A DNA stretch of 64,000 bases from Candidatus Planktophila sulfonica (GTDB taxonomy: Bacteria; Actinomycetota; Actinomycetes; Nanopelagicales; Nanopelagicaceae), in contig NZ_CP016773.1 of the NCBI RefSeq assembly GCF_002288065.1, positions 186,001 through 250,000 on the forward strand, in the 5' to 3' direction. The notes beneath the pieces are model-generated. The model was given only the letters and a program-made list of their open reading frames with translations. It ran no database searches and was not told the DNA's origin. Shown here piece after piece: positions 45,758 to 54,295 of the stretch. Every line of letters starts with the position of its first letter. Positions within the stretch are counted from its first letter, which is position 1. The translations under genes were made by a program, and so were the position numbers.

Positions 45758-46654
45758 GTGGCAGTAAAGAAGAAGTCAGCAGCCAAGAAAGCTGCACCTA
45801 AGAAGGTTGCTAAGAAGTCTGTAGCCAAGAAGTCTCCTGCAAAGAAGACGGCTGCGAAGAAGAAGTCAGTGGCCAAGAAGACCACAGCTAAGAAGTCAGT
45901 AGCGAAGAAGTCGACTGCGAAGAAGGCAGTTGCAAAGAAATCTGTAGCGAAGAAGAAGACCACAACCAAGAAGGCAGTTGCGAAGAAGGCAACAGTTAAG
46001 AAGGCTGTGAAGAAGTCTCCTGCGAAGAAGGCAGCGACAAAGCTTGTTGTTCCTCCAGTTCCAGCAACTGGTTCAGCACGCGTCAATGTTTCAACAACAC
46101 CAACTCCAGCTAAGCCTGCTGCTGCAAAGGCGCCAGCAAAGCCATCTGCAGCACCACGCCAAGGATCTTCAAGTAAGACTCTCCTTGCAGTACTTGTCGG
46201 AGTAGTTCTTCTTGCAGCGATCGTTATCTCTAACTCAAGCAAAGATTCTGATGATGCAGCACCTGCTGTAGAGCCTTCGATTGAAGCATCTGCAGAGCCA
46301 ATGGCGACAGAGTCTGCAGAAGCTACAGATCCAGAAGCGACTTCAACAGAAGCAGCTCAGGTTGCATCAGGTGAAGCTCCATCACGTTTCATTGGAAATT
46401 GGAAAGATAGCTCGAAGTCAGTAATGGTCATTACATGGAAGGCGCCAGCTGGAGATGTAAAGGGCTACAAGGTTGAGACTCGCTCAAACATGGGCGCATG
46501 GAACGTTATTTCAGAAGTTTCAGCTACAACACTTTCATCTGAGTTTGCGAAGACTTCAGAAGATGGTTCAACATCATTCCGTGTCACTGCAGTTTATGCA
46601 GATGGCGCTGAAGGTGCTGCGAAGGCATTTGGATTCGCAGGTCAGTTCGAATAA
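45758..46654 (+). CDS. Histone-H1-like membrane protein with C-terminal FN3-type domain
   Basis: This 298-residue protein has three parts. Residues 1-96 are nearly all Lys, Ala, Ser, Thr and Val in AKKSVAKK-type repeats, like bacterial H1-like DNA-binding tails. After a Pro/Ala linker comes one membrane helix (141-158, [18 protein letters not shown]). An acidic Ser/Glu/Ala linker (162-205) then leads to a beta-rich fibronectin-III-like domain (about 208-296, with [18 protein letters not shown]). The positive-inside rule puts the basic tail in the cytoplasm and the FN3 domain outside. AAGGAG precedes the GTG start. I know no named family with this architecture. Confidence 0.85.
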   Translation: MAVKKKSAAKKAAPKKVAKKSVAKKSPAKKTAAKKKSVAKKTTAKKSVAKKSTAKKAVAKKSVAKKKTTTKKAVAKKATVKKAVKKSPAKKAATKLVVPPVPATGSARVNVSTTPTPAKPAAAKAPAKPSAAPRQGSSSKTLLAVLVGVVLLAAIVISNSSKDSDDAAPAVEPSIEASAEPMATESAEATDPEATSTEAAQVASGEAPSRFIGNWKDSSKSVMVITWKAPAGDVKGYKVETRSNMGAWNVISEVSATTLSSEFAKTSEDGSTSFRVTAVYADGAEGAAKAFGFAGQFE

Positions 46655-46663
46655 TTCAAAAGA

Positions 46664-46700
46664 AAAAATCCCCATCCGATGACCGGGTGGGGATTTTTCT
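46664..46700. terminator. Strong bidirectional terminator
   Basis: A 15-bp hairpin (46664-46678 with 46684-46698, one T-G pair) is flanked by an A run on the left and a T run on the right. It can end both the rightward H1-like gene and the leftward acyltransferase gene. Confidence 0.9.
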
Positions 46701-46711
46701 TTGCATCAAAA

Positions 46712-48457
46712 TTACTTGAGCGACTTCACTATCTCTGCTACATAAACAGAAACACCTGTCGGCACGAGGTGCACTCCATCAGGAGCGAAATATTCAGGAT
46801 GGCCATCAGAGATTGCACTCCAATCAACAACAGTTGCATTTGAGTATTGAGAAGCAACCTCATTGATGAGCTCGTTATTGGCCTCACGCCATGGGCGTGG
46901 AACTGCCGTATTTACAACGATAATTTGAGGCTGGTTCTTTACTAGTTCAAATATCTCACGTACCTGTTCGCGGCCTAGAGCATTGTTATTGCCAAGATTG
47001 AAGATAACGGGGGAGTCAGCTGCGTTGGCTAGATCAACCTTCATCACCTCAAGAAGCTCGCCAGCTTGCCTACCGATGCGAGCATTCATAATGGCAATCG
47101 GAGCGTTCTCACCAAGTGATGCGCGAATACCCAGGATCACTGAGTCACCTGTCACCCAGAGCCCGCCTGTATTTACTTGTTCTGTTGCGATGGGTTCTGA
47201 AGTCAGTGAAGCTTCTAGCTTTTCACGCTGATCATTGGCGATACCGATTGCACGGACGCTAATGACTGCAGCAATAGCAATGACTACAACGGTGAGAATC
47301 GCAAAAGAGCGAGTTTGTACTGTTCGCTCTTTCTTGGTTCGATACTTAAGACCTTTATACCAATATTGAATAACGCCACGTCGAATTGGAAGTTCGACAT
47401 AGCGAAGCGAGATATCACTGAGCGCAAAGACAATCAAAATGCGCAGTGCGTAGAGAGCCCACTCTTGTCCTGCAAGATCGACAGATGGTCGAGTTACTTG
47501 GAAGATTACCCAGTGCCATAAGTAGATTGCATAAGAACGTTCACCGATCCAGAGAAATACTGGGTTCTGCAATACCGGTGCAAAGCGTGATGCAGGGTGA
47601 ACGACCGACATCACAATTGCAGCACCGCAGATACCTGCAAGTGGGAAGGCAATTTTGTAGAGCGTTGGCTGACTCTCATCAATCAATAGGAACGCTGCGA
47701 TGATTCCGAAGAATCCAAGAAACCCAACTGCATCGATAAAGTCTTGGGCCTTCTTCGATACGGACTTTGTGAAGTTCTGAGGAATCCAGCTCACTGCAAG
47801 GGCGGCGCCCAAGAAGAGTCCGATGCTATGTGTATCTGTTCCAAAGTAGACATGGCTTACCTTCGAAGCGTTTGATGCATCGAGTGAGAAAGAGACAAGG
47901 AGAAGTGCGGCACCAGATGCCGCAGCAATAATGAGAGATGCAGCAGGAATGTGTTTCTTCCCAAATTTTTTAAGTATGAAATAGAGAATCAGCGGCCAGA
48001 ACAGATAGAACTGTGCTTCAACTGCAAGTGACCATGTGTGCTGCAAGAGCGGAGGTCGACCGATACTTTCAAAGTAATCCTGATGGCGGGCAACAAGCCA
48101 CCAATTCATAGTGCCGGTTAATGAGAATGGGGTATCAGTCAGAAGTCTCTTGATCGTATCGGGCGCCCAAATTCCAATAGCAATTGTCGTTGAAACAATC
48201 ATGAAAATGAGAGCGGGCAACAAGCGACGAGCGCGGGCTAGATAGAAGCCCCGCAAATCAAGGCCACCGCTTTGTGCGATGGAATCAAGTAATAGGCGCG
48301 TGATGACGTAGCCAGAGATAACGAAGAAGAGATCAACGCCGAGGAAGCCACCTGGAATCCAAGGGAAGCCCAAGTGATAGAACATCACTGCAATTACAGC
48401 TATGGCGCGAAGGCCATCGATTGCAGGAATGTATTGGATACCGCGATTGGTAGCCAT
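46712..48457 (-). CDS. Acyltransferase-3/SGNH-type O-acyltransferase (OatA-like)
   Basis: This 581-residue protein has an N-terminal acyltransferase-3 domain with about ten helices (YIPAIDGLRAIAVIAVMFYH at 10-29, FFVISGYVITR near 45), another helix near 390, and an extracellular SGNH-hydrolase-like domain (about 430-581). That domain shows VTGDSVILGIRASL and the C-terminal PDGVHLVPTG with the catalytic His. The fusion matches OatA-type enzymes that O-acetylate cell-wall glycans. The target here is not known. Confidence 0.88.
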   Translation of the reverse strand: MATNRGIQYIPAIDGLRAIAVIAVMFYHLGFPWIPGGFLGVDLFFVISGYVITRLLLDSIAQSGGLDLRGFYLARARRLLPALIFMIVSTTIAIGIWAPDTIKRLLTDTPFSLTGTMNWWLVARHQDYFESIGRPPLLQHTWSLAVEAQFYLFWPLILYFILKKFGKKHIPAASLIIAAASGAALLLVSFSLDASNASKVSHVYFGTDTHSIGLFLGAALAVSWIPQNFTKSVSKKAQDFIDAVGFLGFFGIIAAFLLIDESQPTLYKIAFPLAGICGAAIVMSVVHPASRFAPVLQNPVFLWIGERSYAIYLWHWVIFQVTRPSVDLAGQEWALYALRILIVFALSDISLRYVELPIRRGVIQYWYKGLKYRTKKERTVQTRSFAILTVVVIAIAAVISVRAIGIANDQREKLEASLTSEPIATEQVNTGGLWVTGDSVILGIRASLGENAPIAIMNARIGRQAGELLEVMKVDLANAADSPVIFNLGNNNALGREQVREIFELVKNQPQIIVVNTAVPRPWREANNELINEVASQYSNATVVDWSAISDGHPEYFAPDGVHLVPTGVSVYVAEIVKSLK

Positions 48458-48462
48458 AGAAA

Positions 48463-49314
48463 TTACTTACGCTTTGCGGCCGGCTTTTTAGAGGCTGACT
48501 TCTTTGCAATCGCTTTCTTCTTCGCCGGCTTCTTTGGCGCTGCGATTGCAGGACGAGTGCGCTTGCTTTCGACTTTAATGGGAGCAGATTTCTTGACTGT
48601 TCCATCTGAATTGAGTGAATCGTTAACAACAGCTTGCATCTTGTTGAGTCGCGCAAATGCCGAATCCAACTTTTCGCGAGATGCTGCTATGGCGGTTTCA
48701 GCAGCTGTGAGCGCACTTGCTTGCGAACGGTAAAGGCGCTCAGATTCAGCGATGATATCTGCAAGCCATGCTCGGTATTCGACAACATCTTCTGCAGCTT
48801 CTGAAATCACGCGCTCTGCTTCGCGGCGAGCGGCTGTAGTAAGTGCAACTGCTTCGCGGCGCTTACCATCAACAACGGATTCAGCTTCGCGGACCTTTGC
48901 ATCTGCAATTGTTGATGCTTCACGACTTGCATCTCGAACAATCTCAGAGGCTTCGACTTCAGCAGCTGAAATGTATTTGCGTCCACGAGATTCGGCACCG
49001 GCAAGAATGCTGCGAGCTTTATTCTCAGCACTTTCAATCGCGTCTTGAGCCGTGCGGGTGGTTTCATTAACGAGTCGTTCGGCTGCAGCATGAGCTTTAG
49101 CTTCACGCGCTTGCGCCGACTTGATCATCGACATAGCCGTTTCGGTAGCTAGGATTTCAAATTCTTCGCGGCTTAAGCCGGTGATATCGCGGCGAGACTT
49201 GAGGTCAGCAAGTTGAGATTCGAGTTCGCGAATGCGATCGACAGGGTTAGCTATTGGTGCGCGCTCTGCTTCATCGCGAAAACCAACCCAGTTGCGGAAG
49301 CTCTTCTCAGCCAT
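48463..49314 (-). CDS. Long coiled-coil protein with H1-like basic tail
   Basis: This 283-residue protein has a short N-terminal region (1-25), then a long Ala/Glu/Arg-rich coiled coil (about 26-225), reminiscent of DivIVA/Wag31-type or ATP-synthase-b-like filaments. The C-terminal tail (240-283) is built of AKK/PAKK units (APKKPAKKKAIAKKSASKK). No signal peptide or membrane helix is visible. It might organise the pole or bind nucleic acid through the tail; both are guesses. The acyltransferase gene starts six bases after its stop, so they are probably cotranscribed. Confidence 0.75.
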   Translation of the reverse strand: MAEKSFRNWVGFRDEAERAPIANPVDRIRELESQLADLKSRRDITGLSREEFEILATETAMSMIKSAQAREAKAHAAAERLVNETTRTAQDAIESAENKARSILAGAESRGRKYISAAEVEASEIVRDASREASTIADAKVREAESVVDGKRREAVALTTAARREAERVISEAAEDVVEYRAWLADIIAESERLYRSQASALTAAETAIAASREKLDSAFARLNKMQAVVNDSLNSDGTVKKSAPIKVESKRTRPAIAAPKKPAKKKAIAKKSASKKPAAKRK

Positions 49315-49376
49315 TGTCTAACTCTCAATCAAATCTCGGGGATATTGGTGCAAGAGCCCAAGATTAGAGCATCAGG

Positions 49377-50039
49377 CTACTTTCGGTAAATGGCGAATGA
49401 GACCGCTAAGTACTGCGATATCCATGCGGCAAGCACAAAGATATGAAAGAGCTCGTGGAAGCCGAAGTACTTTGCATTACGCCCCGGCAATTTAAGCGCA
49501 TAGAAGATGGCGCCAATTGAGTAGAGAAGGCCACCGATGAGAATAGGCAGAATCACCCACAGTCCACCCTCTTTATAGAGCTGTGGTGTGTAGATGACTG
49601 CGACCCAGCCAAGTAGTAGATAGTTGGCGACATAGAGAAAACGTGGGGCTCCAACCCAGAAAACGCGAAGCGCTACTCCGATCAGAGCTCCTGTCCAAAC
49701 AACTGCAAGAAGAACGTTGCGATCTCGGTCATCAAGGAGTGCGACAGCAAATGGTGTGTAAGAACCTGCAATCAGCAAATTGATGTTTGCATGATCCCAG
49801 CGTCGCCAAATTTTTTTCTTACGTGGAACCCACGGAACGCGGTGATAAATCGCAGAGACGCTAAAGAGCATGATTGCAGTGAGTGAGTAGAGAGCCACAG
49901 CCCACTTAAATGATTCACCGCTAAGAATGAAGAGTACGAGTGAAGCGATGATCACTAGAGGTGTTGCAGCTAAGTGAAACCAGCCACGCAACTTCGGAGG
50001 CAACTGGTTTGGTTCGATGGGCATTGGCTCCGTACTCAT
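49377..50039 (-). CDS. Hemolysin III family (PAQR-like) membrane protein
   Basis: This 220-residue protein has seven membrane helices and the PAQR residues: SAIYHRVPW (about 62-70), DHANINLLIAGSYTP (about 82-96) and FGFHELFHIF near 200. Family members are thought to be zinc-dependent membrane hydrolases or to affect membrane fluidity; the hemolysin name is historical. TAGGCT lies seven bases before the ATG (leaderless layout). The MFS gene upstream ends only ten bases away. Confidence 0.92.
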   Translation of the reverse strand: MSTEPMPIEPNQLPPKLRGWFHLAATPLVIIASLVLFILSGESFKWAVALYSLTAIMLFSVSAIYHRVPWVPRKKKIWRRWDHANINLLIAGSYTPFAVALLDDRDRNVLLAVVWTGALIGVALRVFWVGAPRFLYVANYLLLGWVAVIYTPQLYKEGGLWVILPILIGGLLYSIGAIFYALKLPGRNAKYFGFHELFHIFVLAAWISQYLAVSFAIYRK

Positions 50040-50049
50040 GCCCGTAAGC

Positions 50050-51261
50050 CTAATCGTTTCTTAGGTTTCGAACCGACGGAACCAAAAGAGATGCAATAGA
50101 TGCCACCAGTGTCACGCCTCCGGTAACGAAGAGAATCGTATTAACGCCAAAGTGCATAGCTAGAGGGCCGGCAAAGACAATGCCAAGCGGAGCTATTCCA
50201 TATGAGCCCAAAGTGTCATAAGAGCTGACACGTGAGTAAGACTCTTCCGGGACATGACTTTGAAGTGAGGTATTCCAAGTAACCATAAATACTTCAAGGC
50301 TGATACCTGAAATAACTGATGCCAGAACAGAAAAGATGATGTGCGAATCAAAGGCGAGAGTGAAATCCCAAACAGCGGATAACGCAATCAAAATCATGGC
50401 AAGAAAGAGTGGGCGTCCAATCTTTACCTTCAGCACCCAGATACCACCAATGAGCATGCCGACCGAAAGTCCGGCAAGGTTGTAAGACCATTGCTTAGGA
50501 CCGCTGACTGGATCATTAAAGTTAAGTGGACCTAGTACCGAGAGCATGGATTCAAATGCCATATTGATGAGCGCGAATGAAAGCACCATTGCAATAACCC
50601 AAGAGCGCGAGATGAATTCTTTCCACCCTGCTGCAAGATCGTGAATGATTCCTGGGCTCTTATCTTTCACTTTTCCGATGATGGGTAAGTTCCAAACAAT
50701 CGCACCAGCAATAAAGAATGAAATTGCATCAACAAGTAAGCCCCAACCAGCGCCCACTGTTGATACGAGAATTCCGCCGCCAAGCGTTCCGAGGATGTAT
50801 CCAAAGTTGGTAGTTAATCCAATTACCGCATTACCTTCTTGCAACTTCTCTTTCGGCAATATTTCTGGCAGAACTCCAGACATCGCGGGCCACCAGATAG
50901 CGTTAAGAATTCCAAAGAGCGCTCCCATCAGCGCAAGCAACCAGGTACTTGAGAAACCAACAATGAGCGAGATCGCGCTAAGCGCTGCAAGGAAGCTACC
51001 AATCATGTCGCTTCCACCAACTAGACGATTGCGTTGGAATCTATCGGCGATGACTCCACCAAAGAGCATGAATGCAAGCAGTGGAACAAAACGTGCAGCC
51101 ATGACGATAGAGAGATCTTTACCGGTTGAGTTAGGAAGGCTGAGTACTCCGTAGGCAAGTGCAATGGGGGAGACGCCATTTCCTACATTCGAAATAAATC
51201 GAGAGATGGCCAAACTGGTGAAGCCCGGATACCCCCGGACATCTCGCAACTGAGTCAGCAT
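50050..51261 (-). CDS. MFS transporter (MFS_3/enterobactin-exporter-like)
   Basis: This 403-residue protein has about twelve membrane helices, with the loop 2-3 motif GGVIADRFQRNRLVGG (about 66-81) and ISRFISNVGNGVSPIALAYG in helix 1. It resembles the EntS/MFS_3 exporter group; the substrate is unknown. The reading frame continues upstream to 51423 with a non-family Cys-rich stretch. I choose ATG 51261 because the family begins here and TATCCT lies six bases upstream. Confidence 0.85.
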   Translation of the reverse strand: MLTQLRDVRGYPGFTSLAISRFISNVGNGVSPIALAYGVLSLPNSTGKDLSIVMAARFVPLLAFMLFGGVIADRFQRNRLVGGSDMIGSFLAALSAISLIVGFSSTWLLALMGALFGILNAIWWPAMSGVLPEILPKEKLQEGNAVIGLTTNFGYILGTLGGGILVSTVGAGWGLLVDAISFFIAGAIVWNLPIIGKVKDKSPGIIHDLAAGWKEFISRSWVIAMVLSFALINMAFESMLSVLGPLNFNDPVSGPKQWSYNLAGLSVGMLIGGIWVLKVKIGRPLFLAMILIALSAVWDFTLAFDSHIIFSVLASVISGISLEVFMVTWNTSLQSHVPEESYSRVSSYDTLGSYGIAPLGIVFAGPLAMHFGVNTILFVTGGVTLVASIASLLVPSVRNLRND

Positions 51262-51435
51262 CCGAGAAGGATACCTACCCTCGAGTAATAAAAATTGAGC
51301 GTAAATCGGCCTCTCATCTCCAAAAATAATCCCCGAAATTAACCAGTTTGGTGATGCAAATTCCTCGCAACAGGCGCACACTTTCTTCTGTCGGCGATCA
51401 CTGAGGCTCCTCGAGGACTTCATGGGTCACTGAAC

Positions 51436-51466
51436 TTACGAATCAAACGATTCGCACTGATATAGC
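51436..51466 (+). promoter_or_regulatory. Rhodopsin promoter region with small palindrome
   Basis: TATAGC (51461-51466) is a likely -10, and TTACGA (51436-51441) is a poor -35 at 19 bases. A perfect inverted repeat CGAATC-AAAC-GATTCG (51439-51454) sits directly upstream of the -10 and could be an activator or repressor site. Confidence 0.45.
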
Positions 51467-51485
51467 ACTCACGGAGGCTTACTAC

Positions 51486-52247
51486 ATGTCAGTAACACTC
51501 GACAGCAACCAATGGAACCTCGTTTACGCGGTCTTCTCATTTGGTTTAGTTTCAATGCTCGCATGCACTGTGTACACCCTCGTATCACAGTCACGAGTTC
51601 TAGCTAAGTACCGCAATGCTCTAGTGATGTCATCAATGGTTACATTCATTGCCGCATACCACTACTGGCGCATCTTCAACTCATTCACTGAATCTTCAGA
51701 AGGAATGGTTGTAAACGTTTCAGGCGAGCAGGGCGCATTCAACGAGGCATACCGCTACGTTGACTGGCTACTTACAGTTCCACTACTTCTTGTTGAAGTA
51801 ATTGCTGTTCTTGCACTTGCTGCAGCAGTTGCAAAGTCACTCATTATGCGACTAGTTCCAGCAGCAGCAGCGATGATCGCACTTGGTTACCCAGGTGAAA
51901 TTTCATCAGACCAGAACACACAGGTTCTTTACGGTGTTCTTTCAACAATCCCATTCCTTTACATCCTCTACGTACTATTCGTAGAGCTTGGAAAGTCATT
52001 GGAGCGCCAGCCAGCAGGTGTAGCAGAGACTGTAGGACGTCTTCGTCTTCTTCTTATCGCTACATGGGGCGTATACCCAATCGCGTACATCTTCAACATC
52101 GTTGGTGATGCTTCAGCATCATCATTCGTAACTGTTCAGGTTGGATACACAATCGCTGACGTTCTAGCGAAGTGCGTATTCGGTCTCACAATCTTGAAGA
52201 TCGCACGCATGAAGTCACATGCTGAAGGCATGCCAGCAGATCACTAA
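51486..52247 (+). CDS. actR: Actinorhodopsin, light-driven proton pump
   Basis: This 253-residue seven-helix protein has the helix C motif YVDWLLTVPLLLVE with Asp93, Thr97 and Glu104 (the DTE triplet of outward proton pumps). Leu101 sits at the spectral-tuning position, predicting green absorption. The retinal Lys229 is in DVLAKCVFGL. His59 (AYHYW) corresponds to the histidine that pairs with the proton acceptor. Gly150 in YGVLSTIPF may be the opening for a carotenoid antenna, by comparison with xanthorhodopsin-type pumps. ACGGAGG lies nine bases before the ATG. No retinal-synthesis gene lies in the window. Confidence 0.96.
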   Translation: MSVTLDSNQWNLVYAVFSFGLVSMLACTVYTLVSQSRVLAKYRNALVMSSMVTFIAAYHYWRIFNSFTESSEGMVVNVSGEQGAFNEAYRYVDWLLTVPLLLVEVIAVLALAAAVAKSLIMRLVPAAAAMIALGYPGEISSDQNTQVLYGVLSTIPFLYILYVLFVELGKSLERQPAGVAETVGRLRLLLIATWGVYPIAYIFNIVGDASASSFVTVQVGYTIADVLAKCVFGLTILKIARMKSHAEGMPADH

Positions 52248-52266
52248 TTATTTAACGTAATTAGGG

Positions 52267-52300
52267 AAGGGCGTCGGGAAACCGGCGCCCTTCTGCTTTA
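52267..52300 (+). terminator. Terminator after actR with GAAA tetraloop
   Basis: GAAGGGCGTCGG (52267-52278) pairs fully with CCGGCGCCCTTC (52283-52294), one G-U included, closed by GAAA. The following TGCTTT is a short T run. The very stable hairpin would also protect the rhodopsin mRNA from 3' decay. Confidence 0.8.
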
Positions 52301-52310
52301 CCCTTTACAT

Positions 52311-52562
52311 ATGAATATGCAGCGCATTAATAATTTTCGTATGGGTGCATATGCAGCCCTTGCAGCAGGTCTCATCAATCTCCGTTACCAGACAGGTAGC
52401 GATAGCAATATGCCCAAGAGCTTGCTGCTAATAATTCCTGGATCAATTGTTCTTGGTCTCTCATTGACAACTGCAGGAAAGAAACTTCTTGATAGTAAGA
52501 GTGCCGCCGCCGTGGGCATGACAGTGGGCTTACTTCTATTTATTTATAGCTTTGTTGTGTAA
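52311..52562 (+). CDS. Small two-helix membrane protein, unknown function
   Basis: This 83-residue protein has hydrophobic segments at about 36-56 and 65-83 and a weaker one near 11-24, with a basic N-terminus. No motif was recognised. TACCCT lies six bases before the ATG at 52311, inside the tail of the rhodopsin terminator, so it has its own promoter rather than depending on actR. It is convergent with the HhH gene. Confidence 0.65.
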   Translation: MNMQRINNFRMGAYAALAAGLINLRYQTGSDSNMPKSLLLIIPGSIVLGLSLTTAGKKLLDSKSAAAVGMTVGLLLFIYSFVV

Positions 52563-52567
52563 CAGGA

Positions 52568-52900
52568 TTACTTTCTAAAGGAGAGATCTGCCTTCTTCAT
52601 CGCAGTCGTTAGGATGCGAATTGCGTTAGGTCCCATGCCGTGAAGCGATTTCACTTCATCAAGCGAAGTTTTCCGAAGGTCACTTAACTTGTAGTACCCA
52701 TCATCAATGAGCGCTCTGCGAGCAGGGGCTGCCAAACCAAGTTCGCGCCAAGGGCCATCAACGGCTGCATAGGCGTCGAGATCGACTTCTCCACGGGTAA
52801 CTTCGCAATTGCTCATGGCTCGTTGCGCCTTGCGAGCAGCTGCAGCGCGCATAGCTTCGCCACGTAACTTCTTTGCTTTTGCTGGAGATTGTTTAGCCAT
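52568..52900 (-). CDS. Helix-hairpin-helix (RNA polymerase alpha-CTD-like) protein
   Basis: This 110-residue protein has a basic N-terminus (MAKQSPAKAKKLRGEAMR, 1-18), then a compact domain with LGLAAPARRALIDDGYYKLSDL and TSLDEVKSLHGMGPNAIRIL (about 66-103). The LHGMGPNAI loop is a helix-hairpin-helix DNA-binding element, as in the polymerase alpha C-terminal domain. It begins 17 bases after the tRNA-Leu 3' end, and longer readings run into the tRNA. It is probably expressed from the tRNA promoter. Confidence 0.75.
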   Translation of the reverse strand: MAKQSPAKAKKLRGEAMRAAAARKAQRAMSNCEVTRGEVDLDAYAAVDGPWRELGLAAPARRALIDDGYYKLSDLRKTSLDEVKSLHGMGPNAIRILTTAMKKADLSFRK

Positions 52901-52917
52901 GGTGATGAAAGCCCTTC

Positions 52918-52999
52918 TGGTGCGGGAGGCGGGACTTGAACCCGCACGCCGAAGCACAAGTTCCTAAGACTTGCGTGTCTGCCATTTCACCACTCCCGC
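52918..52999 (-). tRNA. tRNA-Leu (TAG), CCA encoded
   Basis: The acceptor GCGGGAG pairs with CTCCCGC, followed by A and an encoded CCA (52920-52918). The anticodon loop CTTAGGA gives anticodon TAG, reading CUN leucine codons. A class II variable arm with a TTCG turn and a T loop TTCAAGT are present. Confidence 0.95.
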
Positions 53000-53071
53000 T
53001 GGAGTTGCATCACGAAGGTTACGCGCCTTTCGCTGATGCAACAAATCCGTGCGTAACTACTCGGTGAAGCG

Positions 53072-54295
53072 CTAGTTAGTAAGCGCTCCACGACGAGAAA
53101 TTGCATCGACTCCTGCTGATACGAGCAAGACCGCACCAGTTACTAGGAATTGAATTCCTGCGCCGTATCCAAGAAGTCCCATGCCGTTATCGATGACAGC
53201 AACAACAAGACCTCCGAGGATTGCATCGCGCATGCGACCCTTTCCACCGAAGAGTGAAACGCCACCGATAACTGCTGCACCGACTGCATAGAGCAGAGTT
53301 GATGATCCACCTGTTGAAGGCGAGATTGAGTTCATGCGGGATGCAAAGAGCATTCCGGCAACAGCTGCGAGAGAAGAACAGAGAACGAATGCAATTGTGC
53401 GAACGCGCTTTACATTGATACCCGCACGTCGTGCAGCTTCTGCATTTCCACCAACTGCGTAGATATGACGACCGAATGCAGTCTTTGAAAGTAAGAATGT
53501 TCCCGCGATAAGAATTATGAGAATAAGTGGAGTTACGTAAGGAACACCCTTAGTGCTGTTGGTCTCTGACAATCCACGTTCTTGGTTGAGCTGGAAGACG
53601 GCAACACCAGTGATGATAAGTAGTGCAACTGTTTTCATCGCCCAGAGCTGAGTAAGTTCAACAACGAGACCTGCCTTGCGACGTGAATTGATGCGACGAA
53701 GTCCGCTGAGTACGTAGAGCGCAGAAGCTACTGCCCACAAGATCCATCCCTGCATCGGTGTCATATTGCTATTTTCAACAGCCAAGATAGTTTCATCAGC
53801 GATTTGAATTGTTCCGCCTTCACCAGCAAGGAGAAGGAGGATGCCCTGGAAAGCCAAGAAGGCAGCCAAGGTGACAACGAATGAAGGAATTCCAAGTCGT
53901 GAAACAAGGATTCCGATAAATGTTCCAAGCGCTGCACCAACGACGATGCTCATACCGAGTGCGGTGTACCAGCTCCAACCGTGGTCGGTAACAAGAAGAA
54001 CGAGAACAGCGCCGCATACACCGGATGCGTAACCGGCCGAGAGATCGATTTCTCCAAGCAAGAGCACGAATACAAGGCCCATGGCAATCACCATTACCGG
54101 AGCTGCTTGAGTGAGAAGGTTTGCAAAGTTGCGATTGGTGAGGAAGTACTCAGACATAAAGCCGAATACTGCGATCAGCGCAACAAGGCCAAGTACGGCA
54201 GGAAGTGAACCGATATCTCCTGATTTGATTCGAGAGAGGTAATTCGATGCTGCCCCCTTGAGGGATTCTTTCTCTAAAGTCGCTTGAGTAGTCAT
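53072..54295 (-). CDS. xylH: Sugar ABC transporter permease, XylH-like
   Basis: This 407-residue protein has about ten membrane helices and the ribose/xylose permease motif RRAGINVKRVRTIAFVLCSSLAAVAG (about 286-311), as well as GEIDLSAGYASG near 80. It is the membrane channel of a pentose importer. The start overlaps the xylG stop by one base (TAATG). Its assignment to xylose rests mainly on the binding protein two genes upstream. Confidence 0.88.
   Translation of the reverse strand: MTTQATLEKESLKGAASNYLSRIKSGDIGSLPAVLGLVALIAVFGFMSEYFLTNRNFANLLTQAAPVMVIAMGLVFVLLLGEIDLSAGYASGVCGAVLVLLVTDHGWSWYTALGMSIVVGAALGTFIGILVSRLGIPSFVVTLAAFLAFQGILLLLAGEGGTIQIADETILAVENSNMTPMQGWILWAVASALYVLSGLRRINSRRKAGLVVELTQLWAMKTVALLIITGVAVFQLNQERGLSETNSTKGVPYVTPLILIILIAGTFLLSKTAFGRHIYAVGGNAEAARRAGINVKRVRTIAFVLCSSLAAVAGMLFASRMNSISPSTGGSSTLLYAVGAAVIGGVSLFGGKGRMRDAILGGLVVAVIDNGMGLLGYGAGIQFLVTGAVLLVSAGVDAISRRGALTN

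Noticed and set aside
45736-46242. Phe-rich open frame (168 codons) on the minus strand
   Set aside because: It is exactly antisense to the Lys-repeat tail; AAG-rich codons read as CTT/TTC on the other strand. No ribosome site or family match.
53034-53090. AGCGCT pair around the xylH stop as a terminator
   Set aside because: Only a 6-bp self-palindromic stem including the stop codon, with no T run.
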